64,000 nt of DNA, from positions 1 to 64,000 of the forward strand of contig JBAMDO010000210.1 in the NCBI GenBank assembly GCA_037074765.1. Reading direction: 5' to 3'. The notes under the pieces are model-generated. The model did not search any database. It had not been told where the DNA came from and saw only the letters and a list, made by a program, of their open reading frames with translations. The stretch's first letter is position 1. Each line of letters opens with the position of its first letter. Of the stretch, positions 25,690-38,067 are shown one piece after another. A program made the translations under genes and the position numbers. Source of the stretch: Mansonella perstans (taxonomy: Eukaryota > Nematoda > Chromadorea > Rhabditida > Onchocercidae).

Positions 25690-28600
25690 CACAATATCTC
25701 GATTTCATAACAAATTTGAAACCACTATGATTCTAAATAAAGTATTAAATGGCAAAATCAAAAATCTTTCGCAGTACAGTATCATTAAAAACGTCACATT
25801 CGAAATTCGAAATGGTAATTAAGAATTTCAAACAGAGGTACATGAAAGAGAAATTCACATTAATATGTTTAACTGTGAAAATTATAGGAAAGTTTATGAT
25901 TCCTTAACTAACCATCAGAATACACAGCTTATTTTTCATTGGAAAAAATTTTATAAGCCATGATAAAGAAGAATTATCAATGCTTACAAATTGATTGGAT
26001 GAGAGTATAATATACATAAAAATTTTTTCACATGATTTTACGTCATCGATTTTCTACTTTAAATCAAAAAATTCCGAACAAATTAATCATTAAACTTTTT
26101 TAAAATTTAACAACATTCACTCTCAATTCCTTCACCATACAATTTTCGAAAGTTTCCCATAGATTACCCATCGATTCTATCACAAATCACTTCATCAGAC
26201 ACCGTAAATTACCCCGAAATGAAAAAAAAAAAAAAAAAAAAAAGAATCGAATAACTAGAACTTGAAAAAAAAGAAAAAAAAAACAGATTAGATCAAGCAG
26301 AACTTCATGAGAATTGCGCTACATCTATCCCGTATGTGCTCTTTCAGTTCCTCTGCCCCGGTCGCTTTTCTTTAAAACTCTCTTATTTTTCTGTCATCTC
26401 TCACTTGTTGATATTCTTATACAGTTATTAGAGATTATTTACCTGAATCAAACATAATCTCAGATCAAGTTTATTCTCGCCCACAGTATCAGTTCAATTA
26501 TTTAGTATTTAGTTGTTTAATTTTAATTTGATTTCAAACTGCTTGTAATTGAAATATTTGTAAGAGAAGTAAAAAGATTATGTAAATAAAATTGAGGAAA
26601 ATTTATGAAATAATTTGAAAGGAAAATTTCGAAATATTTTAGTTCAATCATTTATTTACTTTGTTCATTTTTATTTTCTGTAGTTTTTTTTAACAGAACA
26701 TTTAAAATAAGCAAATTTACACATTTTTTAAATGAATTTCTGGTGAGTATTTTCTTTAAAATTTCAAATGCTTCAAGTTCCTTAACGTCAGTATGAATAA
26801 TAATGCCGCTAATGAACTAATTAACTGTGCTTTTAAAACGTTAAAAAACTTGCAAAATTAATAATGTCAAATAATTTCTGCTGAGTATTTAGTGTTCTCG
26901 TTCACGTCTAATTGATTGATTATTATTTTTTATTAGCCAAAAATGTTTAAATTGGAAGTTATCATCTGTTTGATACTTTAAAAGCATTTGCCTATATCAT
27001 ACAACTAAAATATCCATTACATATGTAAAAGGAGAATGATTCATGAGTATAATTTCAAATTTCAATGCTAATTATTCCAGTAGTAACATTAAGTAATCAG
27101 AGCTGGACAGGTAACAAGTGCCTGATTAATTAATTCTGATATTCAGTCCTAGTGATATGATTTATATGATCATATCTCACATTTATCAGCTTGGGAACTG
27201 TTAAAAAATATGAATGAATAATATGCTCTACATGGATAAAAAAACAATACAGAAGAGTTTTTATTTTGGTGATTTTTCTATTAAATACTTCGTAAAAACT
27301 GCTTCAATAAAGAAAAATGAAAAGTGTTCGGTAACCATGATTATAGTTTTTTTAAAGGCTGGTAATCCTGCCTTATCAATCGCTGTGTATCATTCAGTGT
27401 AATGAATCTACTGATTTCATTTGCTGTATATCAGTGAATAGTATAAGGGTCATCTGATAATAATTATCATCTGATCGTTCAGTTGTGGTGGCTGGCTTCC
27501 CCTGAAGCTTCTAGCGGTAACAAGTGATATTAAAGAACTCAGATGAAGTGATTTGCAAACTCATCTTTTGAGTTTTATTTCCTTGGCAAATTAAGATAAT
27601 AAAACGAATATGAAGTGTGAATTAAGCATTTCTGCCCCCATTTTTGCATAAGACGGATAAATTACGCAAAATTTTTCATTTAGGAGATTGAGGACGATCA
27701 AATTTTTGATTCTTGCCACGCAGAAAAATGAGTATTCGTTGACTTCAGGAGCATTCATTTTTGGCAGCTGAAATGTACATTTGTGCCTGATTGAATTTTT
27801 GGACTGTTCAGTGCAGCAAAAAATATAGAATTATGACTAATTGGTAAATGCGTACATGCATGTTGCTTGTCGTCTAAAATAGCATAAATAAGCAAGCTCT
27901 GATGGCAAGCCAGCAATTAGCAAAAGTTCGTTCTGTTTATTAAAGTAGCCAAAAGTGCAATTGCAGTTGGGGTTAATTATGCTGATATATAATTATCGAC
28001 ATGTATAATTATCAAATATTTATCAAAAAAGTTCCTAGAAACATTGTGAACTAGGGCTGACTTTCACTTATTTCTGACCTGAGTAAAAGAATTAATATTG
28101 CAAAACGATCTATATTATTTGGCAAAAAAATAAAATTTATAACTCAAAAAAGTGCACGGAAATATGTGGAAAAAAAAGTGCAGAAAAGATTTTAGTATAT
28201 TTAAATAATTATTTCAATGTAGTGATTATTTGCTCGTCTCTTAAATCAGCGGATTATTCATGCATATTATTTTAAGAGCAACTAGAAGTTCAAAATCTGC
28301 CAAAGCAGTGAATGATTTTATTATCCGATTTTTTTATAATTAAATTTGTCAAAATGAGAATTAATTTTTCGATTTCATATGATTTTTTTGAAAAATAGTA
28401 TTGACCAGAAGGGTGGAAATATCGCACCAAACGCTTAATTTAATTTTCAGTTTAATAATTCTGCTATCTTTGCACGTATGACGAGAGAAAAAAATTTCAC
28501 AACTACTAACTCAATTACTATAGAACTAATCAGGCAGTAGTTTTTCCTTTACATCTCAACTGAAATTACTTCAATTTCTTCCTCCCAAATATTACTTTTT

Positions 28601-28848
28601 ACAGAGGTAATTCCAGGAAAAGAATCTTCAATAATGACGAACAATTTGATATCCCTAAAGGTTTTTCTTTCTCAAAATACTTCTCTTTCGATCATAGCTT
28701 CAGATTTCACCAGATAGAAGGCTGCATTATCATTGTTGCGTACTAAGTATTGATGACATTACTTCCAGTGATTGCAATGGTTGTGATAAAATTAATTTCA
28801 ATTAGTTAATTTCAGTTGGCAGCAAATTCTCAAATTTGCTGAAGAAAA
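25690..28848. other. Divergent intergenic region between SKI2 and the GPCR
   Basis: About 3.1 kb separates two divergently transcribed genes. It includes A-runs at about 26222-26283 and no convincing exon. It presumably carries both promoters, but I see no recognisable factor sites. The frame at 27214-27402 has no support. Confidence 0.55.
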
Positions 28849-31089
28849 ATGGGAAAACATCTTGATGCTGATCCTACTACCTATGGATTTGCCATACCGG
28901 TATCAATTAGATACATCAACTTCATAACACAATCTCATAGGCTGCTCAGCTAATAAATTCCCAAATATTTTGCTAAATTAAATTATGGGCTAAAATATTT
29001 TCTGACTGCGAAGTATATTTCAAATCTCTCAACAAGCAACAGGATCTAAAAGAAGCAAGATTTTCCCATTTTCAGGTAGGACTGCTTGGATTACTTGCAC
29101 ATGGAATATCTCTCTACATCATTCGCAAATCACCGCGATTTCGTAATGTATCTGGAATTCTATTCACTGCGTGCGTCTTATTTCACGCACAAACCTCCAG
29201 TGTCTTACTTATTTTGACACTTACCAGAATTGTTGTGTAAGTCGCCTAATGTATCCTTACCTAGCCACCAAATGATAACGCACAGTTAGTTTGTCGTACA
29301 AGAACTGCATATATTTTTAGGGTTAACAGATATTGAACAGAAACATTTCTTTTAATAACTGATATCAGTTTCTACGGAGCGTTCATTAATCACTACTGCT
29401 GGTATCTTGATAAGCTTGAATAAATTTGTTTAATTCGACAAAAATTAACTCAATAAATTCCCTCAAACTTAATTTTTTTCCTTTCCGTGTCATATTAGTT
29501 TTTATTCATGCTCACATAAAGCTACATGAAATATATCAGAAACTTGGGATCAATATCATTTCCATGGAAGGATGTTGTTCGAGTAGCATTTCCACTTACC
29601 AATTCAACGGTATTTGGGGCTATTTGGATCCATTTCGTTTTGGCACTTAATCACCTTGGTGCAATAGCATTTCCGATGACATACCGTCGCATTTTTAATC
29701 CGAGAAATGCTTGGATAGCAGTTGTATCGTTATGGTCGTGCAGTATATTGATCACTGCACATTATTATAACAGTACTTATTTTTAACATTTTTCCGTAAA
29801 CATTTTAACATTTTAACATTTTAACATTTAACATTTTAACATTTTAATTTTAATATTTTTAACATTTTTAGCTATGGCTAAGATATAAGATTTGATAGGT
29901 TCAGCGTTACTTAAATTCGAAAATTCTAACTGACAGATGAATGTGACCACTACATGGAAGCACCTATTCATTCATGGTCAATCCTCTATGGACCATGTAA
30001 ACATGTTTTTATCGCTTATATTGCTATGTTGTTATCTGATGGTATCATTCTTGTCACCGTTATTGTTGATGGTATAGCTTTCTATCTCATCATCGTTTAT
30101 TTGAAGGTATGTTTCAGTTTTACATCCAGTTCTTATTTATAATTTTTCTGCTAAAACTTCAAAAAATTTCACACTTCAGATTTTTTAACCAACATTTACA
30201 TTGTAGTCTCGGGAATTCACCTATTCAATAATTCAACATTTCGTAGCTTACTTATATAGTTTACGTAATTCCTACATATCGGATTTTATGAGAGATTTTG
30301 TTAGCATCAACGTTTGTATCATGTATAATTGCAGAAAAAAGACGCTCACGGGACACATCAGATAAGGAAGGAAATCTTATTTTTCAAAGAGGTAAAAATA
30401 AATTGAATTCATCTACATATTGAATCAAAACTTCTAATTTTCAATACGCTTTTTAATAATAAATCTTTTGAAAAAATCAGAATCAACTGAAAATTGTGAA
30501 AACACCATATTTCTTGTCCGATGTCAAGTTTTATGTTTTAATTTTTTTAATTAGTGGTGCTAAATAACAAGTATATCACATAATATTTGACAATTTTTGA
30601 CCGAATATATTGCAGACCTGTGTCAGTACTATCATATATGCGGTTTTTGTAGTTGCTTACCGTTTTAATCTACCTATGTCCCGTTTCTCTAAAATTACAT
30701 ACACATGGCTAATAATACTTACATTGGATGGGTAAGTATTATTTTAAACAATAAACGAGTAAAAATATAAATTATATTCTATGATTATAATAAAATTAAG
30801 AGCTAATCGGTTGTTCGAGCCTTTTATATCTACAAGGCTTGATTCATTCTTGGATCGCTTTCTCTTAAAATGCAATGAGCTTTCTTAGCAAGTGAACAAA
30901 ACGGTAATTTTTAAATCAAATTTTAATTTCAGTTTTGCATTCATATACTTCAATCGTCATTTGCTAAAGAGACAAAATGCAGTAAGTTTTCAAACGAACG
31001 TAATGGACTTGCGTACAAAAACATTACCAACTCATATCAACAAAGCGAATGTACGTAAAATACAACATCCTCTAAATACTGTTCAATGA
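28849..31089 (+). CDS. Srx-like serpentine (7TM) G-protein-coupled receptor
   Basis: Putative nematode chemoreceptor in the plasma membrane. Seven exons agree in phase: 28849-28899, 29076-29236, 29540-29772, 29937-30106, 30335-30391, 30616-30731 and 30933-31089, giving 314 residues, the usual length for serpentine receptors. TM1 (VGLLGLLAHGISLYIIR) and TM2-3 are followed by an LNHLGAIAFPMTYRRIF segment. That segment sits where class Srx/Srsx receptors carry their N-R-F-x-A-x-x-x-P-x-x-Y-R equivalent of DRY, but here it reads N-H-L-G-A. TM4, an extracellular loop with NECDHY and SWSILYGPC, and TM5 follow. Late exons give TM6 (CVSTIIYAVFVVAY) and TM7 (ITYTWLIILTLDGFAFIYFN), the LDGFxFIxFN ending being typical of Srx. 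The basic C-tail has few acidic residues. The class assignment is from memory of family patterns. The start exon is short and less certain. Confidence 0.78.
29790..29872. repeat. TTTTAACA tandem repeat in GPCR intron 3
   Basis: About eight imperfect copies of (A)CATTTTAA lie between exons 3 and 4 of the receptor. It is a short, low-complexity repeat with no coding role. Confidence 0.85.
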
Positions 31090-32137
31090 AAAAAAAACAT
31101 GAAAAGTGATCGATAATAATAATATTAAGTAATGCTTTCTAAAAGTACTGACAATAATATTTGTTGTAATTTATAATGACGTCTTATCAATCATTATTCT
31201 ATCATTCAATGTTACGCTTTCTGAAATATTGTTTAAATAAATACTATTCTTTTCAATTTATTTCTCCAACTTATCTTTAAGTTGTTCAGTTTTATTATTT
31301 GATTTGCTTTTAATAATATTGTTTTAAAATAAAAATATTTACTAGTGGAATTGCGAATAAAAATATCCGATTTTTCTAGCTCTAGAACATCCGATTTCGT
31401 TCATCGTTGCATGCAATCGGAATGCTACGCGTTCCGGTGCAACACAGGATTCCGAATTCGTTTCTTTGAGTTGTTTAGTTTTTTTTGAATTGGGCTTTAT
31501 TGGTTGTTTGATTAGTTTTGGTTGGATTTTAATGTTTTTTCCACTCCATTCTATTTGTTTGGTTTTTCCTTAATTACAGTGATTACTCCTTTATGATAAG
31601 TGAACACTAATGATACTGCAATGTATAATTTTTTAATGGTTTTTGTAGTTTATAATGTTAGCATTATATATAGCTTCATGTTAATAGCATTATAACGGAA
31701 ACTATAAGGAATTAAAGATAGATATTTGAAAATTTTTGTTTTGTGGTGACGGATAAGGGCTGACGAAAAATTTGAGTGTAACGCTGGAGGTATTAGTAGA
31801 GAAGAGAATATTTATTATTAATTATTAAGCTAGAGATAATCGATGATTAAAGATGCAAGGATTTCAAGTTTGAAATCTAACAATCGTAAAAGAAAGAATT
31901 TAGGTGGCCTATGGTAATATGGCGATAAAATCATTAATGTAATACAAAAGCTTCAATAAAAATTGATGAATGTAATAGGCATCGATCAGATATAAGAATA
32001 AAATTCAAGAAGTTCTGTAGAAGAAGTATACCAACTTGTAGATTCGTGATGAGAACTCTGTTGGAGTTCCAAAAAAAGAAAGAGGAAAAGTGAACACTGC
32101 TCTTGCTAATGGTTTTTTTGCAGGTACGACATTAGTG
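31090..32137. other. Intergenic region between GPCR and Sm F
   Basis: The 3' flank of the receptor contains TTTAAATAAATAC near 31230, a possible polyadenylation signal. A GC-richer patch at 31385-31465 (GTTGCATGCAATCGGAATGC, CGCGTTCCGGTGC) stands out from the AT background but encodes nothing I can recognise. Confidence 0.5.
32113..32123 (+). promoter_or_regulatory. Probable trans-splice acceptor of the Sm F gene
   Basis: TTTTTTTGCAG lies 14 bases upstream of the Sm F ATG at 32138, with no in-frame coding exon before it. This is a classic position for spliced-leader addition in nematodes, inferred from sequence. Confidence 0.5.
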
Positions 32138-32880
32138 ATGACGACACTGCAACCAGTAAACCCAAAACCCTTCTTAAATGGACTTACTGGTAAACCAGTT
32201 GTTTGCAAGCTGAAATGGGGTATGGAATATAAAGGTAAATTCATACTTTCATTAATTGGATTTAATTTGTCATGATTAACTAATGTCCTGCTTTAATATG
32301 ATGTGATAAAGAAAATTAAGACATAAAGTATTGATAAAATTAAGATACAGAATCAAGGCCATGTGTTATATTTTTCAAACCAGTTGACAGTGAGAGGCCT
32401 AGTGCGATATCAAATTGATTCTTGAATGAATAAAAGAATGCATATCACTGGGGAATTTAAACTATTGTTTTATGCAGTATTAATGAGACAACAAAAAGGA
32501 TAATTCCAGGATACCTTGTTTCTGTTGATGGTTACATGAATCTGCAGCTAGCCAACGCTGAAGAATATATTGATGGTCGACATACTGGTGATGTTGGCGA
32601 GGTTTTGATCAGGTTGACTTTTTTAGATTTAAATTATATTGTGGAAAAGTCTCTTAGCAACCGATCTCGAAAAGTTTTTCAAGAAATCCATATCTTAAAG
32701 TTAATCCATATAATGAATATTCGCATTTTGGAAGCATTTATAATTTTCGTCGAATTGAAGTGATTGTAATAGCAAGAATTCATACATTTTATGTTCATAG
32801 GATGTCCATTTAATTATTTCAGGTGCAACAATGTATTGTGGGTTGGTGGAGCTGAGGAAAGCAGCGATATGCAACATTGA
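32138..32880 (+). CDS. snr-5: Small nuclear ribonucleoprotein Sm F
   Basis: Core component of the heptameric Sm ring of U1, U2, U4 and U5 spliceosomal snRNPs. Three exons (32138-32234, 32510-32612, 32823-32880) give 85 residues; human Sm F has 86. The Sm1 motif region is [20 protein letters not shown] followed by [20 protein letters not shown]. Sm2 is [15 protein letters not shown]. The C-terminus is short and acidic (AEESSDMQH). NPKPFLN and [10 protein letters not shown] are diagnostic of Sm F among Sm proteins. All three exons join with canonical GT-AG borders. A possible AATAAA lies near 33177. It is followed 638 bp downstream on the same strand by the C16orf89-like gene. Confidence 0.96.
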
Positions 32881-33518
32881 AATTGCGATCTCGCTATTAA
32901 TGTTACCGTTGTTCACGATTACTGCTATTGATAATTTACCAGTGTTCATTTGTTGGTTACTGTTTTATGTTTCAATATAGACATATGGCTTTCGGTTTGC
33001 TGTTTTCTCATCTCAGAGGAATTATACCAGTTTTAGCGAAAGAAAAGCACTTTTAAATCGGCATCATTTTTTGTTTAAAGCTCTTTTTGTGTTTTGTTTT
33101 CCAGTTGATTTTTATAAGATTTTGAAAGTACGAGAAGTTTTATACCAGTGTTTGCTTTATCTGTTTTAATGTTCTTAATAAAAATGTACTATATGCATTT
33201 TTTCGTTCATCCTTATCTTGGTGATGTGTGAATTAATGTTTTCACTGAGAGAATTCCTTATTCAACGGATGTGATGGAACTTCGCCTGTGTTTGCTTAGA
33301 GATTCAGATGCCTTTTCTGCTTTTGTTTGTTTTTCGATTCTCTCATCTGTGAAGGTATACCAGTACTTAATATTCGACATGTTTACGCTGATTTTGCTAT
33401 TCCAGTTTTTCGGAGAAGAGGAAGAATCATACAAGATTAGTTTTGTGATGTGGAGATGTGAGCTGTAATTGTAGGTCGGTTAAACATTTGTGGATGAAGT
33501 TAAAAATAAAATTGAATA

Positions 33519-36500
33519 ATGGTGTCAACGCAGTGGAGTTGGGAAAGTGCTCGACTAATTGCTCTAGTTTTAAATGCCCTTTATGGGCTTGAAAAATATT
33601 ACAATGATTACTACAAGGATCTCGATGTTGATGGTTTATTTGGTCTGCGAATTATTGAAGGTTATCTTTTGTTGTAAGCGACGAAGCTCTTGATTAGGAT
33701 GACAAATGCTTGATGAATCGGAATAAAAAGTTGAAGTAAATGATTTTGCAAATAAAGCGATCTGAGGGTAAGAATATTTTGGTTTCTTGGGAAATTGTTT
33801 TAGAGTAGGGAGTCTGTTGAAATTTCCTGGATTGATCGGGCAGTATATACAAGAAATCTATTGAAATGTAATACGTTGATCGCGCAGTATTTACAGTATT
33901 GTTGGTTCCGCGAAATTGAATTTCTTTTTTTGCTTCTGGTCAACTATATTTTAATTTGATATATCTGTGACCTCTTTAATGCTATCTCAATTGCAGGTCA
34001 CCTAAAAAGTATAGAGGAAAATGTAAAGGATCATGATATCAATTCAGAAATTATGACTGAAATACGTAATTTAAGTTTTATGGCTGGCCTGATTGCAAAC
34101 AAAGCTTTACCATTTATTGCCAATCGTAATAGAGAACATTTTAATCAGGTTTTTAATTTTTCCTTGTTTTTTGATAATTTGATAAGCTTAAATTACGATA
34201 AACATTTGGTTCATGTCTGCGAATCGGTTACATTGCTGTCAGTTTTATACAGTTTCTCCATTGAGTTTGATTGTTACGTAAAATGTTGTGTGGTAAGACC
34301 ATCGTCACAAAGTTAACAGACGCATGATTTGATAAAAGATGACATTTTATTAACTTTGAACATATATGTCTATACATATCATGCATTAGATTCCAGGAGA
34401 ATTCATGCTAAAGTGAATGCTAAAATTTCAAATAATTTCCTCTTCAGTATCAGTTTCTCCTCTATCACCCATACAAGATGAATTTTACACCACAACGTAC
34501 TGATGAAAGGTTTAGATGGAAAGAGAAAGAACTGAAAACTGGCAAAACTGATCGAATTTCTCCTCCTTCTATTCTGCTTATGGAAAAAGAAAACAGGTTT
34601 AGTTATTTTTGGAAATTTCTTTTCCGTTGTGGGTTTTTTTTTTATATATTTAAAAAATTAACTCTGATTTTCGGCATATGCAGAAAGACTGAGAAGAACG
34701 ATAGAAGCCTTGAGGGTACTTTTATCAATACCAGTACAACTTTTTACTTAATCGGAATACGTTTACACGTTGTCTACTATACATTAGAAGTTTTTAAAAT
34801 ATGACAATATTTGGCATTAATTTTTTTTATATCATACTCACTGCTAAAAATGTCAGTAAGAAAGATTCACCAACTTTTTCCGTAAACTAGGTAACTTTTT
34901 AATCTTTCGTAACTTTCTGATTTTTGGTATTGACTTCTTTTCAGGTGTTTTATTGAACTACTGGTGAATTCTAACTTGACAGCGAAGCCTGGCAGTTGTC
35001 ATTTAACTGTTGACTGTATGAAGCAAATGGTTAACCAAAGCGGTTTCACAGGATATCAATTGACAGATCAGATATTATATGTTGCTATTGCTTTTCAGGT
35101 CTATTTTCAAGTCAAATTTCTTCGCTTTATTTGGAAATTAAGTGCATTATTTTTGCTGGAAGAAAAATAGAAAAGTGAAATTTTTCTTCAAACTTTTCCT
35201 ATGCTGTACTGGGAAATTCCGGAGATTTTATTCTTCATTTCATTTATCAGTGATATAAATGCATCTCAGACATAGCTAAAATTCGGTTTCTCAAATAAAA
35301 TTACGGATGCAGCTATTCAGCTACTCACTTCTTTCCATGTACTTTTCAATTATTTTTTTCCAGACACTTGTAGAAAATCAATTTTGTCCTGTACCTTTTC
35401 TTCATCGGTTTTTTTCCTATTGAAAATGTCCATGTGCTGCACTTTCAGACTCCTTGCAGTTTCACTCTATCCAACTTCAGCATTTTAGCAAGGAATCAAA
35501 CAATTGCATCTTTTATCACAGAGTATTGCACAAATATGATTGATGAATTGAGCATTTTGTTGCGAAACCCAAGGCTTATAGCTAGGCTTAATTACGATGA
35601 GCGTGATTTGCTGATGAAACAAAGTAATCATTTATTGAATATTATTGTTATATGAGACCTTGTTTTGCTCTTTTACTTGATTATTTATATAATGTCAAGT
35701 AAATCAGTTAGCAAAATTGCACCTTACTGACCGTTTCATTGCATCATGTGCTAGAGCTTACGGTATAATAATTTTCATTAGTTGCTTTAAAAATGCGAAC
35801 AAATTATTTTCTTATAACTATGAGATGTGAATAATTCTGGTATTTAACGTTAAATTTCAGTTTTCACATGTGGTCAGTTTGGTTTTGTTGAGCTTTCATC
35901 GCTTTATTTCCTTACATCCATATTAAGTTGGCAGAATCCTACATCTGGTTGTTTCGCGAATGGCAAAGCAACTAAAATGATCGATGATCTCAATACCTTA
36001 TACAGCACTGATGGATTAAATTCTGGTATTTGGTTGCCTTGTCATAAATGTTATTATTTGTAGCTTGAGCGAAATATTGAAATCTAGAGGAAAAAACTAA
36101 GTTATGCTGTTCGATGCAATTATCTCTCAAATTTCTTATTCACCCTGAAAATAAAAGGTTGAAAGCAGAAAGACAAATTTTGATTTGGATCTATTAATGA
36201 TGCTACTGCTGTGAAACACTAGAACTAGAACACTGTGAAGAATTTGGAAATTTAGAGACTTAAAATTGTTCATTCTATCAAATCTGTTTTGCTTTTTCAT
36301 TAGTCTGACAGAAAAATTCATTTTCACCTTCATTTTTTCTTTCTTTAACTGTATAACTGTTTTAACAGGAAAATTTGCCATAATCACAAGAGATGAGTTG
36401 GGCCACAGTATATGTTCCTTGCTAGCTTTTCTCAGTTTCAGATTTGTGCTCATCACATTCTGCAACTGTTGCAGCCGGTGCGCTTACAATTTTTCTTCGG

Positions 36501-36791
36501 TTTTTATTGGATCGTGGACCATGGCCTGAATATTATCTAGTTGATCAACCAGTGGTTGTATACAGCATCGCAGCGGAGGAAAGATTTCAGCAATTGAGTT
36601 ACGGTCGCTGGGTGCGTGATTCGTTTATTACATCGATACGTCATACACGACCTCCCGAAATTGGTTGGTCACCAGATTTGTTTGCTTATTTCTTACTTCT
36701 CTCTATCATGTTGGGTGGCTTCATTGTGGGCCATTTTTGTTACAAGCCAAAAGTGAAACAAGTCTACCATTTTTCATATAAAAAACTATGA
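33519..36791 (+). CDS. C16orf89/DUF4735-family protein with C-terminal membrane anchor
   Basis: Function unknown; the vertebrate relatives are secreted proteins. Seven exons agree in phase: 33519-33660, 33997-34148, 34448-34596, 34945-35098, 35449-35623, 35861-36025 and 36442-36791, giving 428 residues (human about 400). Family hallmarks in order: DLDVDGLFGLRIIEG (exon 1); CFIELLV and GYQLTDQILYVAIAFQ (exon 4); FTCGQFGFVELSSLYFL with SILSWQNPTSGCF (exon 6); and DLCSSHSATVAAGALTIFLR (exon 7). The last exon continues about 80 residues beyond the family end and carries a transmembrane segment (AYFLLLSIMLGGFIVGHF) with a basic tail. No signal peptide is visible at the chosen ATG, so an upstream exon may be missing. 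About 20-25 residues found in relatives between exons 6 and 7 are absent from this model. A small exon may be missed around 36030-36440. Confidence 0.78.
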
Positions 36792-38034
36792 CTTATCATG
36801 TTTATTATTTGACGTACTTTAAAATTTTTCCTTCGCTTTGTTATTAATTTAAGTTCATGTCTCGTGCGTAATTTCTTCCAAGCTGCCGACAAGCATGTAA
36901 TAATGGGAGTAGTAATATGCCCAACTTTTTAAACATTTTATGAGTTATTTTGCCTGATATGACATCAGAATTAAAGTCCTTTTTTTTTTTAATTTTTAAA
37001 AAAACACTTTAAAATTTGAAGTCCTTTCTGAAGATCTGGTGTTGTAACTTTAGGGCAATTTTATGTGCGTTGTAGAAGAATGATCTCAGTGATACATTGA
37101 TATTGTGCTTTTATTTGGATAATTTAAATATATATGTATTTGTATTTAATGGAATAAAATGTGATCAGTAAAATATTTTGCAATATTTTAGAAGCATCTA
37201 ATTATTTTCGGGAACTGAATGCGTCCTCTTTTTAGAAATATGAAATGATAATATCAATTTAATGTTGGAAATGTGTCATACTGTCTTTATTTAAAGTATC
37301 ATCTCTACCATTTCAGCAAATATGATGAGAAATTCTTTAACAATTTGTTTCCAGATGAAATTGATATACTTGAAGAAATAATTAGGAAACTTATCGTAAT
37401 TTAATCTTTGTTCCATGTGGTAAAAATAATCGATGTGTAGATGTAAGATCAAGTTTTTACCGATCTGGGAAGATTCGTTGAAGACAATCACATGTGAAAA
37501 CAACAATTTTCAATAGTTGGAAGGCATGGAACAATTTACGATCGAATTATGGTGTTTAATCTTGTTATTGCATATCTATTATCCTTCATGTTATACTTCA
37601 TTATGGCAAATACAACTCATAATGAAATTCCATCACAGCAAAATTATCAATTCGATCTATAATTAATTATGAATCTTTCTCGATCGCAAAATGTTTAGTT
37701 GTTGCAAAATTTATTTATTTCATTGAAGATATCATTGTTAAATAAAAATAGCAATAATAAAAAATGGATTTTTTATGATTCATTTGTTTTCATTTTATCG
37801 AAATTCATTCATAGCTTTTTTGTCAAATTACTCTTTCAAATCATATGGTTTAATCAAACGAAAGAATGCAAGGTATGGTAAAATGGCTGTTTTCCATTGA
37901 TCTATAAATATTTATTCATTTACAGAAATCAAAATGATTCAAATTCTTAAAGTTCAAAACTTTTTCACGAACATTTAGTTGATTTTAAATTGATTTCTCT
38001 TTGATTTTTCGTTTCATTTCAAAAAAAAATCATT

Positions 38035-38067
<33 letters not shown>

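Noticed and set aside
34684..34715. Extra 32-bp exon in the DUF4735 gene (RKTEKNDRSLE)
   Set aside because: It has AG and GT borders, but inclusion shifts the frame into a stop. Direct joining of 34596 to 34945 gives the conserved CFIELL segment.
36136..36529. Overlapping frames on both strands
   Set aside because: They lie in an intron of the DUF4735 gene. Only the region from 36442 in one frame matches the family.
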